Positions 7,527 through 17,426 are shown, numbered from the stretch's first letter. The stretch: DNA of 64,000 nt from Sphingobacterium tenebrionis (GCF_037126265.1 NZ_JAYLLN010000006.1:62001-126000), one strand, 5' to 3'. The notes: generated from the sequence alone by a model not told the origin. Program-made: numbers and translations.

Positions 7527-9194
7527 ATGAAGTTAAACGGAAAATCTTTTTTATTGGGATTGATGCTGATGGCTGGCACACAGACCGGACATGCCCAATT
7601 GATGAAGGCCAAAGAAATCTATACCAAGGCAGATTCCCTACGAGGGGAATTGACACCTTTGAGAACCTGCTATGATATCCAATACTACCACTTGGACATC
7701 AAGGTGGATATAGACAATAAATTCATCAGCGGCAGCAATGAATTCCAGTTCAAGGTAGTAGATCGATTCAATAAACTTCAGTTCGACCTGTTCGATAACC
7801 TCTCTGTAGACAAAGTCGTTTATAAAGGAAAGGAACTGCCTTTTACGAGGGAATACAATGCGGTATTTGTCACTTTCCCAAACTACCTGGAAAAAGGAAC
7901 GGAAGATTCGTTTACCGTTTTCTATTCCGGGAACCCGATACAAGCCACCAGAGCGCCTTGGGATGGTGGGTTTGACTGGAAGAAAGACAGCAAGGGCAAA
8001 CCTTGGGTCGCGACCGCTGTTCAGGGGCTTGGCGCGAGTGTATGGTGGCCAAACAAAGATCATCAATCGGATGAGGTAAACGGCATGATGATCTCTGTTG
8101 CAGTACCTAATGGCGTCATGAATGTTTCCAACGGAAGGCTTGTTAAAACCGAAAAACTGAAAGGAAATTACACCAAGTACCATTGGAAAGTGGATAACCC
8201 GATCAATAATTACAATGTGGCATTGAACATTGGTGACTATGCCCATTTCAAGGAAGTATATGCTGGTGAAAAAGGGAAACTGGACCTGGATTATTATGTG
8301 CTGAAAGAGAATGCGAACAAGATCGATTTTCTGAAGAAGAACGCCAAAGAAACCCTGAAAGCCTTTGAACACTGGTTCGGGCCCTACCCATTTTATGAAG
8401 ATGGCTATAAACTGGTAGAGACCGCCCATTTGGGTATGGAACATCAAAGTGCGATCGCCTATGGTAACAAATATAAGAATGGCTACCTGGGTGGCGACGG
8501 ATCAGGCACAGGTTGGGGATTGAAATGGGATTTCATCGTGGTGCATGAATCCGGTCATGAATGGTTCGGCAATAACATCACCGCAAAGGATCTGGCCGAT
8601 ATGTGGATCCATGAAAGCTTCACCAATTATTCGGAGGCCCTGTTCATCGATTATTACTATGGCAAAGAAGCCAGCCAGGCATACGTCAATGGTAACCGAA
8701 GAGGGATTACCAATCAAACACCTATTCAAGGTCCATACCATGTGAATAAGGAAGGATCTGGCGACATGTACAACAAAGGCGGTGTGTTACACAATATGAT
8801 CCGCACGATGATCGATGATGACGAGAAATGGCGAGCGATTTTGAGGGGTATGAACAAGACCTTCTACCACCAGACCGTGGATTACAACGACATTTTGAAA
8901 TACATGACCGAACACAGTGGCATAGACCTGAGCAAGGTCTTTGAACAGTATGTGCAACGAAAAAGCATCCCTACGCTGGAGATCAGAAATGCTGGTCGCC
9001 CGGGATCCTTTATAATCCGCTGGAATTCAGAGGTCGACAACTTCCATATGCCGGTCCACATCTTCGATAAAGATGGTAAAAAGGTATTGATAAAACCGAC
9101 TACGAAATGGTCTACGCACCGTTTTGAAGGGCAGACCACGGAGACCATAAAAGCGGATACCTTCAATTATTATATCGGGGTGACCACACAATAA
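7527..9194 (+). CDS. M1 family metallopeptidase (secreted)
   Basis: Zinc aminopeptidase-like protein, 555 aa, shorter than full-length M1 enzymes (about 850 aa). It keeps the N-terminal beta domain and the catalytic domain but lacks the large C-terminal helical domain. A signal peptide runs from MKLNGKSFLLGLMLMAG to a likely cut after HAQ. The zinc site HESGH is at residues 340-344, with the third ligand Glu363 in WIHESF. LGMEHQSAI stands for the GxMEN exopeptidase motif, here with His replacing Asn. It probably trims peptides in the periplasm or outside the cell. It starts 25 nt after polX, so co-transcription is possible. Confidence 0.9.
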   Translation: MKLNGKSFLLGLMLMAGTQTGHAQLMKAKEIYTKADSLRGELTPLRTCYDIQYYHLDIKVDIDNKFISGSNEFQFKVVDRFNKLQFDLFDNLSVDKVVYKGKELPFTREYNAVFVTFPNYLEKGTEDSFTVFYSGNPIQATRAPWDGGFDWKKDSKGKPWVATAVQGLGASVWWPNKDHQSDEVNGMMISVAVPNGVMNVSNGRLVKTEKLKGNYTKYHWKVDNPINNYNVALNIGDYAHFKEVYAGEKGKLDLDYYVLKENANKIDFLKKNAKETLKAFEHWFGPYPFYEDGYKLVETAHLGMEHQSAIAYGNKYKNGYLGGDGSGTGWGLKWDFIVVHESGHEWFGNNITAKDLADMWIHESFTNYSEALFIDYYYGKEASQAYVNGNRRGITNQTPIQGPYHVNKEGSGDMYNKGGVLHNMIRTMIDDDEKWRAILRGMNKTFYHQTVDYNDILKYMTEHSGIDLSKVFEQYVQRKSIPTLEIRNAGRPGSFIIRWNSEVDNFHMPVHIFDKDGKKVLIKPTTKWSTHRFEGQTTETIKADTFNYYIGVTTQ

Positions 9195-9303
9195 TTGACA
9201 GTGGATTTCGTTAGCAATACCAGATATCGAAAAAATAAAAAAGTTCTTCGTAAAATGAACATTTTTATGGAAGCGGCTTTATATAAAAACCATTTTTTTT
9301 CAT

Positions 9304-9311
9304 TAGGTTTG
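9304..9311 (+). promoter_or_regulatory. Putative mreB operon promoter, -7 element TAGGTTTG
   Basis: Perfect TAnnTTTG match 33 nt upstream of the mreB start, implying a leader of about 28 nt. The region before it is AT-rich with an octameric T-run; no clear -33 TTTG is seen. Confidence 0.55.
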
Positions 9312-9344
9312 CATTTAAATTTTACAATATACTTTCACAAATAA

Positions 9345-10367
9345 ATGGGGCTTTTTAATTGGTTTACGCAAGAAGTTGCAATAGACTTGGGTACAGCTAA
9401 CACCCTGATCATTCACAATGACAAAGTAGTAGTTGACGAGCCATCTATCGTAGCATTTGACCGCACGACAAATAAGGTAATTGCCATCGGTCGGCAGGCC
9501 ATGCAGATGGAGGGTAAGACACACGATAATATTAAAACAGTAAGACCATTGCGCGATGGGGTAATTGCGGATTTCACAGCTGCAGAACACCTGATCAGAG
9601 GCATGGTCAAACTGATCAATAAAGGAAAATCCTGGTTCTTCCCATCTTTACGTATGGTAGTTTGTATTCCTTCTGGTATCACCGAGGTGGAAAAACGTGC
9701 CGTACGCGACTCTGCAGAGATTGCAGGAGCAAAAGAGGTCTACTTGATCCATGAACCTATGGCAGCTGCTGTGGGTATCGGGATTGATGTAGAAGAGCCT
9801 GTAGGGAACATGATCATCGATATCGGTGGTGGTACGACCGAGATTGCGGTTATCGCCTTATCGGGTATCGTCTGCGACCAATCCATTCGTGTAGCGGGAG
9901 ATAATTTTGACTCGGACATCGTTCAGTACATCCGTCGTCAACATAACATCATGATCGGAGACCGTACGGCAGAGAAGATCAAGATCGAAGTGGGGGCTGC
10001 TCTTCCGGAGCTGACCGATCCACCAGAAGATTTTGCTGTTCAAGGACGTGATTTGATGACCGGTATTCCTAAGCAGATTACCGTATCCTATACCGAGATT
10101 GCACATTGTTTGGATAAATCCATCTCTAAGATCGAAGAAGCTATCCTTAAAGCCTTAGAGATCACTCCTCCGGAATTATCAGCTGATATTTACCAAACAG
10201 GTATCTACCTAACTGGAGGTGGTGCTTTATTGAGAGGATTGGACAAACGTATCCAAGCAAAAACAAAATTACCTGTTCACGTTGCTGAAGACCCACTACG
10301 TGCGGTTGTACGCGGAACAGGGATCGCATTAAAGAACATTGGACGTTTCAAGTTCTTGATGCAGTAA
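9345..10367 (+). CDS. mreB: Rod shape-determining protein MreB
   Basis: Bacterial actin homologue, 340 aa, that forms membrane-associated filaments guiding lateral-wall synthesis. Visible features are the N-terminal amphipathic stretch MGLFNWFTQEVAIDLGTANT, the phosphate-1 motif DLGTANTLI, the phosphate-2 motif DIGGGTTEIAV near residue 155, and the adenosine motif LTGGGALLRGLDKR near residue 287. It is first gene of the mreB-mreC-mreD-mrdA-rodA elongasome operon. An unusual 15-bp-stem hairpin follows in the 80-nt gap before mreC and may set a different expression level for mreB. Confidence 0.97.
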   Translation: MGLFNWFTQEVAIDLGTANTLIIHNDKVVVDEPSIVAFDRTTNKVIAIGRQAMQMEGKTHDNIKTVRPLRDGVIADFTAAEHLIRGMVKLINKGKSWFFPSLRMVVCIPSGITEVEKRAVRDSAEIAGAKEVYLIHEPMAAAVGIGIDVEEPVGNMIIDIGGGTTEIAVIALSGIVCDQSIRVAGDNFDSDIVQYIRRQHNIMIGDRTAEKIKIEVGAALPELTDPPEDFAVQGRDLMTGIPKQITVSYTEIAHCLDKSISKIEEAILKALEITPPELSADIYQTGIYLTGGGALLRGLDKRIQAKTKLPVHVAEDPLRAVVRGTGIALKNIGRFKFLMQ

Positions 10368-10388
10368 TTAATGAACAATACTTATTCC

Positions 10389-10428
10389 GTACGCGATATA
10401 ATGTCTCTCAGCACGTTATATCGCGTAC
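10389..10428 (+). other. Intergenic hairpin between mreB and mreC
   Basis: Perfect 13-bp inverted repeat GTACGCGATATAA (10389-10401)/TTATATCGCGTAC (10416-10428), extendable by two pairs (T-G, G-C), around a 10-nt loop TCTCTCAGCA. No T-tract follows, so it is unlikely to terminate. It ends 19 nt before the mreC start. A processing, stabilising or translation-controlling mRNA element is plausible. Confidence 0.75.
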
Positions 10429-10447
10429 CTATTAAAAGAGATTTAGA

Positions 10448-11284
10448 ATGAAAAACCTTTGGCTTTTCTTGGTAAGATACAATGCCTTTTTTTGGTTTGT
10501 GTTGTTCTTTACCGTATCTCTTTTATTGGTTGTCCAAAACAACCGCTACCAACGTTCTGCATTCGTCAATTCCTCTAATGTGGTCGTAGGTTCTTTCTAC
10601 GACAAATTGAACTCTTGGAAAAGCTATTTGGCATTGGAAGAGACGAACAAAAACCTGGCACAGGAGAACGCTGAATTAAGACAGCAATTGCAGAAATTCA
10701 TTCTTGCCGATACCTTGGACTCTGTCCAGATCGCTGATTCCATCGAAGAAAACCGTTATCGGTTTACCATCGCCGAGGTGGTGAACAACAGTATACATCA
10801 AAAGAGCAATTTCATCACCATCAATAAGGGATCGTCCGAAGGCGTGGAAAAAGGCTTGGGCGTTATCACGTCCAATGGAGTTGTTGGGGTAGTATTGAAT
10901 GTTTCTCCTCATTTCAGCACGATTCAATCCTTATTGCATCCAGATACCCGGGTTTCCGTGACCTTGGACACCACCAATGTGTTCGGTTCGCTGGCTTGGG
11001 GAAACAATGTGGATCCTAGATTTGCGTTGGTTAGGGATATTCCGAACCATGTGAAAGTGCAAAAAGGCATGAAGATCTATACCTCCGGATTTTCTTTGTT
11101 CCCGAAAGGGATCGAGATTGGCACGGTGGAAGAAACAGGGATTGTATCGGGTGAGAGTTTCTTGGATGTGAAGATCAGGCTGCGCACCAATTTCAGTAAC
11201 CTGAACCATGTCTATGTAGTGAAGGACCTTTTGGAGAACGAGAAAAATTTGTTAGAAACTCAAACGGAGGATAACAATGGGTAG
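10448..11284 (+). CDS. mreC: Rod shape-determining protein MreC
   Basis: Bitopic elongasome protein, 278 aa. It has one transmembrane helix near residues 12-28 (FFWFVLFFTVSLLLVV), then a coiled coil (about residues 55-80, ETNKNLAQENAELRQQL), then the periplasmic beta-barrel domains (ITINKGSSEGVEKGLGVITSNGVVGVV). It links MreB and PBP2 across the membrane. It overlaps mreD by 8 nt, which implies translational coupling. Confidence 0.95.
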   Translation: MKNLWLFLVRYNAFFWFVLFFTVSLLLVVQNNRYQRSAFVNSSNVVVGSFYDKLNSWKSYLALEETNKNLAQENAELRQQLQKFILADTLDSVQIADSIEENRYRFTIAEVVNNSIHQKSNFITINKGSSEGVEKGLGVITSNGVVGVVLNVSPHFSTIQSLLHPDTRVSVTLDTTNVFGSLAWGNNVDPRFALVRDIPNHVKVQKGMKIYTSGFSLFPKGIEIGTVEETGIVSGESFLDVKIRLRTNFSNLNHVYVVKDLLENEKNLLETQTEDNNG

Positions 11285-11804
11285 TGTGGTATTATTTAAT
11301 CTGTTTCGGTTTGTGGCCTTGATTGCTCTGCAGGTGGTCTTGTTCAAGAATGTGGGTTACTATAACCTGGCAACCCCCTTTCCTTATATCTTGATTATCT
11401 TTTTATTACCAATCAATATTCCTAATTTTATACTATTCTTGTTGGCCTTCGCCACTGGATTAACAGTAGATGCTTTTTACGATTCCATCGGAGTTCATGC
11501 GGCAGCATGTGTTGCTTTGGCCTGGTTCAGGATCTTTTTCCATAAGATCACCCTGGACGTGGATGCACAGAATTCCTTTGAAACGCCTGCCTTGGGCAAC
11601 ATGGGATCCAAATGGTTCTTATCATACATCGCAATAGGTACCGTGGTACATCATATCGTACTCTTCCATGTGGAGTATTTTAGTTTTTCTAATTACTTAA
11701 GTACGCTGTTGAGCATTCTACTGAGCAGTATTTTCACTATCTTGTTAATCATGCTGATCAGCTTGCTGGTTTATAGGCGGAAATCAAGATTATTAGGCAA
11801 TTAA
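11277..11804 (+). CDS. mreD: Rod shape-determining protein MreD
   Basis: 175-aa integral membrane protein with about five hydrophobic helices, the usual MreD topology. Sequence identity is low in this family, so the call rests on topology, length and position between mreC (8-nt overlap) and the PBP2 gene (20-nt gap). It probably scaffolds the elongasome in the inner membrane. Confidence 0.88.
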   Translation: MGSVVLFNLFRFVALIALQVVLFKNVGYYNLATPFPYILIIFLLPINIPNFILFLLAFATGLTVDAFYDSIGVHAAACVALAWFRIFFHKITLDVDAQNSFETPALGNMGSKWFLSYIAIGTVVHHIVLFHVEYFSFSNYLSTLLSILLSSIFTILLIMLISLLVYRRKSRLLGN

Positions 11805-11824
11805 CATAGTAAAGGGTTCATTTC

Positions 11825-13798
11825 ATGAACAATAGTTTCTTCAATCGTAAGTTCGTTATTCAGGGGATTTTTATAGCCATCGCATTGGTTATTGTAATAA
11901 GATTGTTCTATATACAGATCATCGATGATCGGTATTTGCTTTCTGCGAACAATAATGTGATGCGGAAGGAGATTATCTATCCTGCACGCGGGGTAATCTT
12001 GGATAGGAACGGAAAGATGTTGGTGGAGAACGAAATGGTATTTGATCTTATGGTGACCCCAAGAGAGGTTAAGGATATTGACACCCTCCTATTCTGTGAA
12101 CTTTTGCAGATCGATACAGCGGATTTCAATAAACGCATGAAAAAAGCTAGAGCGGAGTCGCCATATCGCCAATCTGCCTTTATGAAGCAGGTACCAATAC
12201 AGATTTTTGCTCCTTTTGAAGAACAACGCTATAAATTTCGAGGATTTTATGTTCAGAAAAGAACGGTAAGGCACTATCCAGACAGCATAGCCCCGCAGTT
12301 TTTGGGTTATATCCAAGAGGTAAACGAAAATGACATTAAAAAATCCAATGGTTTCTATCGTTCGGGAGATTATATTGGGGCATCGGGCGTTGAACGTGCA
12401 TATGAAGATTTGTTACGTGGGAAACGTGGTGTAAAGAACAGGATGGTGGATGCCCTTAACAGGCCACAAGGGGTTTTCATGGACGGTAAATACGATACTA
12501 CGGCTGTTTCTGGAGAAGGCTTGGTTTCTTCCTTGGAAAAGGAACTCCAGGTTTTGGCCGAGAAGATGATGAAGAACAAACTGGGCTCGGTAGTCGCTAT
12601 CGAACCTTCCACTGGGGAAATCCTGACCTTCGTCAGTAGTCCGGGTTATAACCCTAATTTGATGGTCGGCAGGGAACGCGGAAACAATTACATGAAATTA
12701 TTGGAGGATCCGAACAATCCGATGTTTATCCGGCCGATACAAGCATCCTATCCCCCAGGATCTGTCTTCAAGGTCGTGGCAGCCCTTACAGCGCAACAGG
12801 CGGGCGTGATCAATGAACAGACGGTATTTTATTGTCCTGGAGGCTACCGTTATGGTGGTGGACGTGCGATTATGCGCTGTACCCACGTGGATGGAGCAAC
12901 AGGCTTGGTGAAATCCATCAAGATGTCCTGTAATACGTACTATGGTTATGTATATGCCAAGATGATCGATGGTCGAGGAATGGCCAGCTATAAAGCTTAT
13001 GACCTTTGGCGTGATGGTCTTTTGAAATTTGGTCTTGGCGGTAAATTGGGGATCGACCTGCCGGGAGAAAAAACTGGTTTGGTTCCTACTTCCAATTTTT
13101 ATAGCAAACGCTATGGAAGCGACAAGTGGAAATCTGGGTATAACATTTCCCTATCCATCGGGCAGGATGCCTTGGGTATTACCCCGCTTCAGATGGCGAA
13201 CGTGATGGCCATTGTGGCTAACCGTGGATTTTACTATCGCCCGCACCTGATCAAAGGCATCGGAGAAAAACAGATCGTGAAGGAAGAATTTACGGAGAAG
13301 ATCTTCGCAGGTGTGGATGCCAAATACTACGAACCGGTTATCGAGGGAATGAGCCAGGCGGTCAATCAAGGTGGTACAGGTGCTGCATCTCGGATCGCAG
13401 GCATTGAAATGTGCGGAAAGACCGGTACGGTTCAGAACCCTCATGGGGAGAACCATGCGGTATTCTTTGCCTTTGCCCCTCGGGAGAACCCTAAGATTGC
13501 TATTGCCGTATTCGTGGAGAATGCGGGATATGGTGGTACCTGGGCGGCGCCTATTGCCAGTATGCTGGTGGAGAAATACCTGAAGGATACCATTACCTTA
13601 CCGAAATATATTCAGGACAGGATCTACAATGGAAACCTCCTACCGAAACCAAAAGTTAAGGTAGAAAAAGAAGATCCCAAACTGAAAAAAGATAGTACGA
13701 AGAATAAAAAGGACAGCATAAAATTAAGAACCACGGCCATTGAACCAAAGAAGAAGGAATCGGCAATTTTAGTACACCATAGTCAGGTAAGAAGGTAA
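11825..13798 (+). CDS. mrdA: Penicillin-binding protein 2 (peptidoglycan transpeptidase)
   Basis: 657-aa class B PBP with an N-terminal membrane anchor (GIFIAIALVIVIRLFYIQII), a dimerisation/pedestal domain and a transpeptidase domain. The active-site Ser313 is in PGSVFKV (SxxK). The second motif is SCN in KMSCNTYYG and the third is KTGT in MCGKTGTVQNP. It crosslinks peptidoglycan during cell elongation together with RodA. A Lys-rich hydrophilic tail (KVEKEDPKLKKDSTKNKKDS) follows the catalytic domain. The rodA gene starts 1 nt after the stop. Confidence 0.96.
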   Translation: MNNSFFNRKFVIQGIFIAIALVIVIRLFYIQIIDDRYLLSANNNVMRKEIIYPARGVILDRNGKMLVENEMVFDLMVTPREVKDIDTLLFCELLQIDTADFNKRMKKARAESPYRQSAFMKQVPIQIFAPFEEQRYKFRGFYVQKRTVRHYPDSIAPQFLGYIQEVNENDIKKSNGFYRSGDYIGASGVERAYEDLLRGKRGVKNRMVDALNRPQGVFMDGKYDTTAVSGEGLVSSLEKELQVLAEKMMKNKLGSVVAIEPSTGEILTFVSSPGYNPNLMVGRERGNNYMKLLEDPNNPMFIRPIQASYPPGSVFKVVAALTAQQAGVINEQTVFYCPGGYRYGGGRAIMRCTHVDGATGLVKSIKMSCNTYYGYVYAKMIDGRGMASYKAYDLWRDGLLKFGLGGKLGIDLPGEKTGLVPTSNFYSKRYGSDKWKSGYNISLSIGQDALGITPLQMANVMAIVANRGFYYRPHLIKGIGEKQIVKEEFTEKIFAGVDAKYYEPVIEGMSQAVNQGGTGAASRIAGIEMCGKTGTVQNPHGENHAVFFAFAPRENPKIAIAVFVENAGYGGTWAAPIASMLVEKYLKDTITLPKYIQDRIYNGNLLPKPKVKVEKEDPKLKKDSTKNKKDSIKLRTTAIEPKKKESAILVHHSQVRR

Positions 13799-13799
13799 G

Positions 13800-15065
13800 A
13801 TGAATAATTTACAGAATAAGAGTTTCTTTGGGCGGATTGACTGGATTACCATTGGTCTATGGATGACCCTATGCTTGATCGGATGGTTCAACATCCATGC
13901 GGCAGTTTATGATGCAGAAAATCCGGGGTTGTTCAATTTGGCAACGAATTACGGAAAACAATCAATCTATATTTTTACTGCCCTGATCATCGGAATCTGT
14001 ATTTTAATTATTGATTCCCGGTTCTTTATCTCTTCGGCTCCTATTATCTATATCCTGGTGATATTGCTCCTCATAGCGACCTTGGTAGTTGGACGAAGTG
14101 TTGGTGGAAATCAATCATGGATACCATTGGGAAGCTTCAGGTTACAACCTTCTGAATTCGGAAAGTTGGCGACCTGTTTATTGTTGGCCTATTACCTCAG
14201 CAATCAAACCAATAAAACGCCCAACATGAAAACCTTGATGATTGGTGCGGCAATTGTATTTCTTCCGATCGCTTTGGTTATGCTACAGAAAGATACCGGC
14301 TCAGCCTTGGTTTTCTTTTCCTTGATCTTTGTTTTTTATAGGGAGGGTTATATCGGTTCATCGGTTTTGATTATCGGGGGATTGGCCATTCTGCTGTTTG
14401 TTCTGGCTTTATTGATCAACCAATGGATTCTCATTGGTATAATTGCCCTCATATGTGGATTCTTTGCTTTTATGATGCGTAAAAAGCGAAAGAATATAAT
14501 CAATATAGCGTTATTTTTTGCCTTTTCATCCATCTATATCCTCAGTGTAGATTTTGCCTATAATCAGATCTTGAAACCCCATCAAAGAAACCGTATTGAT
14601 GTTATTTTAGGAAAGATTGAGGATTTACGTGGGGAAGGCTATAACCTAAACCAATCGAAAATTGCAATTGGATCGGGTCAACTATTCGGAAAGGGCTATC
14701 TGCAAGGAACCCAAACGAAATACAATTTTGTACCGGAGCAAAGTACCGATTTCATCTTTTGTACTGTGGGTGAAGAATGGGGTTTTGTGGGCTCGGTTAT
14801 CTTGATTTCGATCTATGTGGCGCTACTATTACGCATAGTAAACATTGCTGAAAGGCAAAGGACTGCCTTTGCTAGAATATATGCTTATGGGGTGGCTTCT
14901 ATCCTATTTTTCCACTTCTTTATCAATCTAGGAATGACCATAGGTTTGGTACCTGTAATCGGAATCCCATTACCATTCATCAGCTATGGAGGTTCTTCCC
15001 TATGGTCATTCACCATCTTATTGTTTATTCTACTTCGATTTGACTCGTCGAGAAAAGGGCTATAA
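13800..15065 (+). CDS. rodA: Rod shape-determining protein RodA (SEDS glycosyltransferase)
   Basis: 421-aa SEDS-family peptidoglycan polymerase with about ten membrane helices. Conserved segments include GGNQSWIPLGSFRLQPSEFGKLA near residue 100 and the C-terminal IGIPLPFISYGGSSL signature near residue 388. It partners with PBP2, encoded immediately upstream. Its 3' end overlaps the convergent uridine phosphorylase gene by 6 nt, so no terminator fits between them and the two transcripts must be antisense at their 3' ends. Confidence 0.96.
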   Translation: MNNLQNKSFFGRIDWITIGLWMTLCLIGWFNIHAAVYDAENPGLFNLATNYGKQSIYIFTALIIGICILIIDSRFFISSAPIIYILVILLLIATLVVGRSVGGNQSWIPLGSFRLQPSEFGKLATCLLLAYYLSNQTNKTPNMKTLMIGAAIVFLPIALVMLQKDTGSALVFFSLIFVFYREGYIGSSVLIIGGLAILLFVLALLINQWILIGIIALICGFFAFMMRKKRKNIINIALFFAFSSIYILSVDFAYNQILKPHQRNRIDVILGKIEDLRGEGYNLNQSKIAIGSGQLFGKGYLQGTQTKYNFVPEQSTDFIFCTVGEEWGFVGSVILISIYVALLLRIVNIAERQRTAFARIYAYGVASILFFHFFINLGMTIGLVPVIGIPLPFISYGGSSLWSFTILLFILLRFDSSRKGL

Positions 15066-15914
15066 CCTATCGAGTACCATTCGGATAGCCTTGTCCACAA
15101 TCTCCTTGGGATTGCTGGCGAAGGTTTCATTTACCCGACTGGCTAGGATGGCGTTAATGGAGATCGCATGATGTCCTAACATATTGCTGAGTGCATATAT
15201 TCCCGCTGTTTCCATCTCCAGATTGGTAATTTGATAGCCATTGACCTTGAAGGTATTGGCCTGCTTGATGAGATGGGGATAGGTATTTTGCGAACGTAGG
15301 TTTCTTCCTTGTGGCCCATAAAATCCCGGCGCGGTCATGGTTACTCCCTTTGGAATATCATGCGCAAATTTCTTCAAGAGCCTTTCGGAGGCATGCGCTA
15401 CATAAGGTTTAAAAGTAAGGTCATGGAATTTTTCGATGACAGCCTCTTGGATTTCTAATTCCTTGCTGTTATACGGCTTTTGATAATACTGCATGAGGGT
15501 ATCAAAACCAATGGCATATTCGCTGGCCAAGATGGTACCCATGGCAATATTTCCTTGTATGGAGCCGGATGTTCCGATCCGGATAATGTCGAGCGATTTA
15601 ATCTCCGATTTCAGGTTCCTGGTTTCAAAATCAAAGTTCAATAGGGCATCCAATTCATTCAAAACGATATCGATATTATCTGTTCCTATGCCGGTGGAGA
15701 TAACAGTCAATCGCTTACCATTCACATGACCGGTATGGGTAATGAATTCCCTTTTTCCCTTTCGGATTTCGATATCATCAAAATATTTGGATACTTCGGG
15801 CACCCTGTCGGGATCTCCTACAAAGATGATGGTATCGGCAATGTCTTCTGGTTTTAGGTTAAGATGGTAGATACTGCCATCTGCATTAAGAATTAATTCA
15901 GAATCGTTAATCAT
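15060..15914 (-). CDS. udp: Uridine phosphorylase / nucleoside phosphorylase
   Basis: 284-aa member of the NP-I family that cleaves uridine with phosphate to uracil and ribose-1-phosphate. Visible motifs: the N-terminal phosphate-binding VGDPDRVPEVSKYFDDIEIR, STGIGTDN near residue 92, RIGTSGSIQ near residue 130, and the NLEMETAGIYALS active-site segment near residue 228. It is the last gene of a minus-strand operon whose start overlaps the YigZ stop by 4 nt. Preference for uridine over other nucleosides is inferred from overall resemblance. Confidence 0.85.
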   Translation of the reverse strand: MINDSELILNADGSIYHLNLKPEDIADTIIFVGDPDRVPEVSKYFDDIEIRKGKREFITHTGHVNGKRLTVISTGIGTDNIDIVLNELDALLNFDFETRNLKSEIKSLDIIRIGTSGSIQGNIAMGTILASEYAIGFDTLMQYYQKPYNSKELEIQEAVIEKFHDLTFKPYVAHASERLLKKFAHDIPKGVTMTAPGFYGPQGRNLRSQNTYPHLIKQANTFKVNGYQITNLEMETAGIYALSNMLGHHAISINAILASRVNETFASNPKEIVDKAIRMVLDRL

Positions 15915-16528
15915 ATCGTTCGTAAGTAAGTGATTTTTAAGTCCGCTACTTTTTCAAGTTTCCCCAGGACTTCGTTCACATGTAATTTACGAATTTCAAA
16001 CTGCAATTTGCAATTCAAATCAAATTCTTGGTTTAATAACTGTAAATCTGCATCTTTCATGATCCGCATGACATCATTCATCTGTACATAATCAAATTGG
16101 ATCTCGTAGACATCATTTACGGTGAGTTCTATAATGTTTGCTACCTGGAGTGCTTCCTGGGTAGCGGTTTTGTAGGCATTGATCAAACCGGGTACACCCA
16201 ATAGGGTTCCGCCAAAATAGCGTACAACAACCACGAGCACATTGGTGATGTCCTGGGAAAGCAGGACGTTCAGGATTGGTCTTCCGGCTGTACCGGAAGG
16301 TTCGCCATCGTCGTTGATGCGAAAGACATTGCGGTCGGGGGTTAATCGATAGGCATAGCAATGATGCCTGGCTTTGGGGTGCTGGCTTTTCAGATCGGCA
16401 ATGATATCCTTCAGGCTGGATTCATCCCTGAAGGGATAGGCATAGGCAATGAACTTGGAGCCCTTGTCGCGGAAAATCCCTTCCGAGGGCGATTCAATGG
16501 TCCGATAGGTATCTTCAAATAAACTCAC
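15911..16528 (-). CDS. YigZ/IMPACT family protein (UPF0029)
   Basis: 205 aa. The N-terminal IMPACT domain carries the family signature (RHHCYAYR, then NDDGEPSGTAGRPIL and VVVRYFGGTLLG), followed by a C-terminal DUF1949-like alpha/beta domain. The family is linked to translation control in eukaryotes (GCN1/GCN2 regulation); the bacterial function is not established. The start is GTG, overlapping the EamA stop codon (GTGA). Confidence 0.9.
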   Translation of the reverse strand: MSLFEDTYRTIESPSEGIFRDKGSKFIAYAYPFRDESSLKDIIADLKSQHPKARHHCYAYRLTPDRNVFRINDDGEPSGTAGRPILNVLLSQDITNVLVVVVRYFGGTLLGVPGLINAYKTATQEALQVANIIELTVNDVYEIQFDYVQMNDVMRIMKDADLQLLNQEFDLNCKLQFEIRKLHVNEVLGKLEKVADLKITYLRTI

Positions 16529-17403
16529 AGAAATGCAATTAATAAAACGGAAATTAAAGCCAAAAATACCCCAATTTTATTGGAATTGCTAAGTTTCTCG
16601 CGGAAAAGAAGGACACCAACCAAAGCGCCTACGGAGATTACCCCGATATTCATGCCCGTAAATACGATGGATGGGTTGTCTGGCAAGGCGCGATGTGCCT
16701 TCATATAGAATACGATATTGCCAAAGTTGAACATCCCGAGTATTAATCCATAGGCTATGGATTTTAGATCCAAGGCTTGTTTCTTAATAAGGAGCAGGTA
16801 GGTTAGAAAGAGTATGGCAAAGCCCAAGGCCAGGACAAATACGATCCAAAGGGAGGACATATAGGTGATTTCTGCTGATTGGGCGACTTGCTTGAAAAGG
16901 ATATCGATGATCCCCATTCCGAAAAAGACGGATAAAGGGAATATCCAGGTGTTATCTGTGGAGTTGTTTTGTGTGTTACTTGTTAGGCTGCTATCTTTTT
17001 TGTTCCATCCGATGGAGAAGATAATGGCCAAAATACCGACTGAAATCCCGATCAATTTGGTTGGTACGACCTCCTCACCCATCCATAAAAATGCGGCTAT
17101 TAAGGGGATGAAAAGGGATAAACGTTGGGCGACCTCTGTTTTTACAATTCCGCCATAGCGAATGGACATAGCAATGCAAATGAAGATGGCGGGTAATAAA
17201 AAGCCTAATGGAAGGTATAAATGCCAAGGCAGTTCTTTTTGCCAAGGGATGATTGCCGGTTTTAAAACCAAATAGGTTAATAAGAGTGCCATCGGATAGT
17301 TCCAGACCAGAAGCTGCAAGTAATTGACGCCTTTTTGTTTCGCCAATTTGATGATAACGGCTACTGTAACGGAACAGAGTACACTTAAAAGTACATAGAT
17401 CAT
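16525..17403 (-). CDS. EamA/DMT family transporter
   Basis: 292-aa membrane protein with about ten hydrophobic helices and the duplicated EamA layout of the drug/metabolite transporter superfamily. It is first gene of the minus-strand operon EamA-YigZ-uridine phosphorylase, all three overlapping by 4 nt. The substrate cannot be told from sequence; nearness to uridine phosphorylase weakly suggests a nucleoside or related metabolite. A TATATTTG promoter element lies 24 nt upstream of the start. Confidence 0.85.
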   Translation of the reverse strand: MIYVLLSVLCSVTVAVIIKLAKQKGVNYLQLLVWNYPMALLLTYLVLKPAIIPWQKELPWHLYLPLGFLLPAIFICIAMSIRYGGIVKTEVAQRLSLFIPLIAAFLWMGEEVVPTKLIGISVGILAIIFSIGWNKKDSSLTSNTQNNSTDNTWIFPLSVFFGMGIIDILFKQVAQSAEITYMSSLWIVFVLALGFAILFLTYLLLIKKQALDLKSIAYGLILGMFNFGNIVFYMKAHRALPDNPSIVFTGMNIGVISVGALVGVLLFREKLSNSNKIGVFLALISVLLIAFL

Positions 17404-17426
17404 ACGGATAATGTATTTTGACTCCG

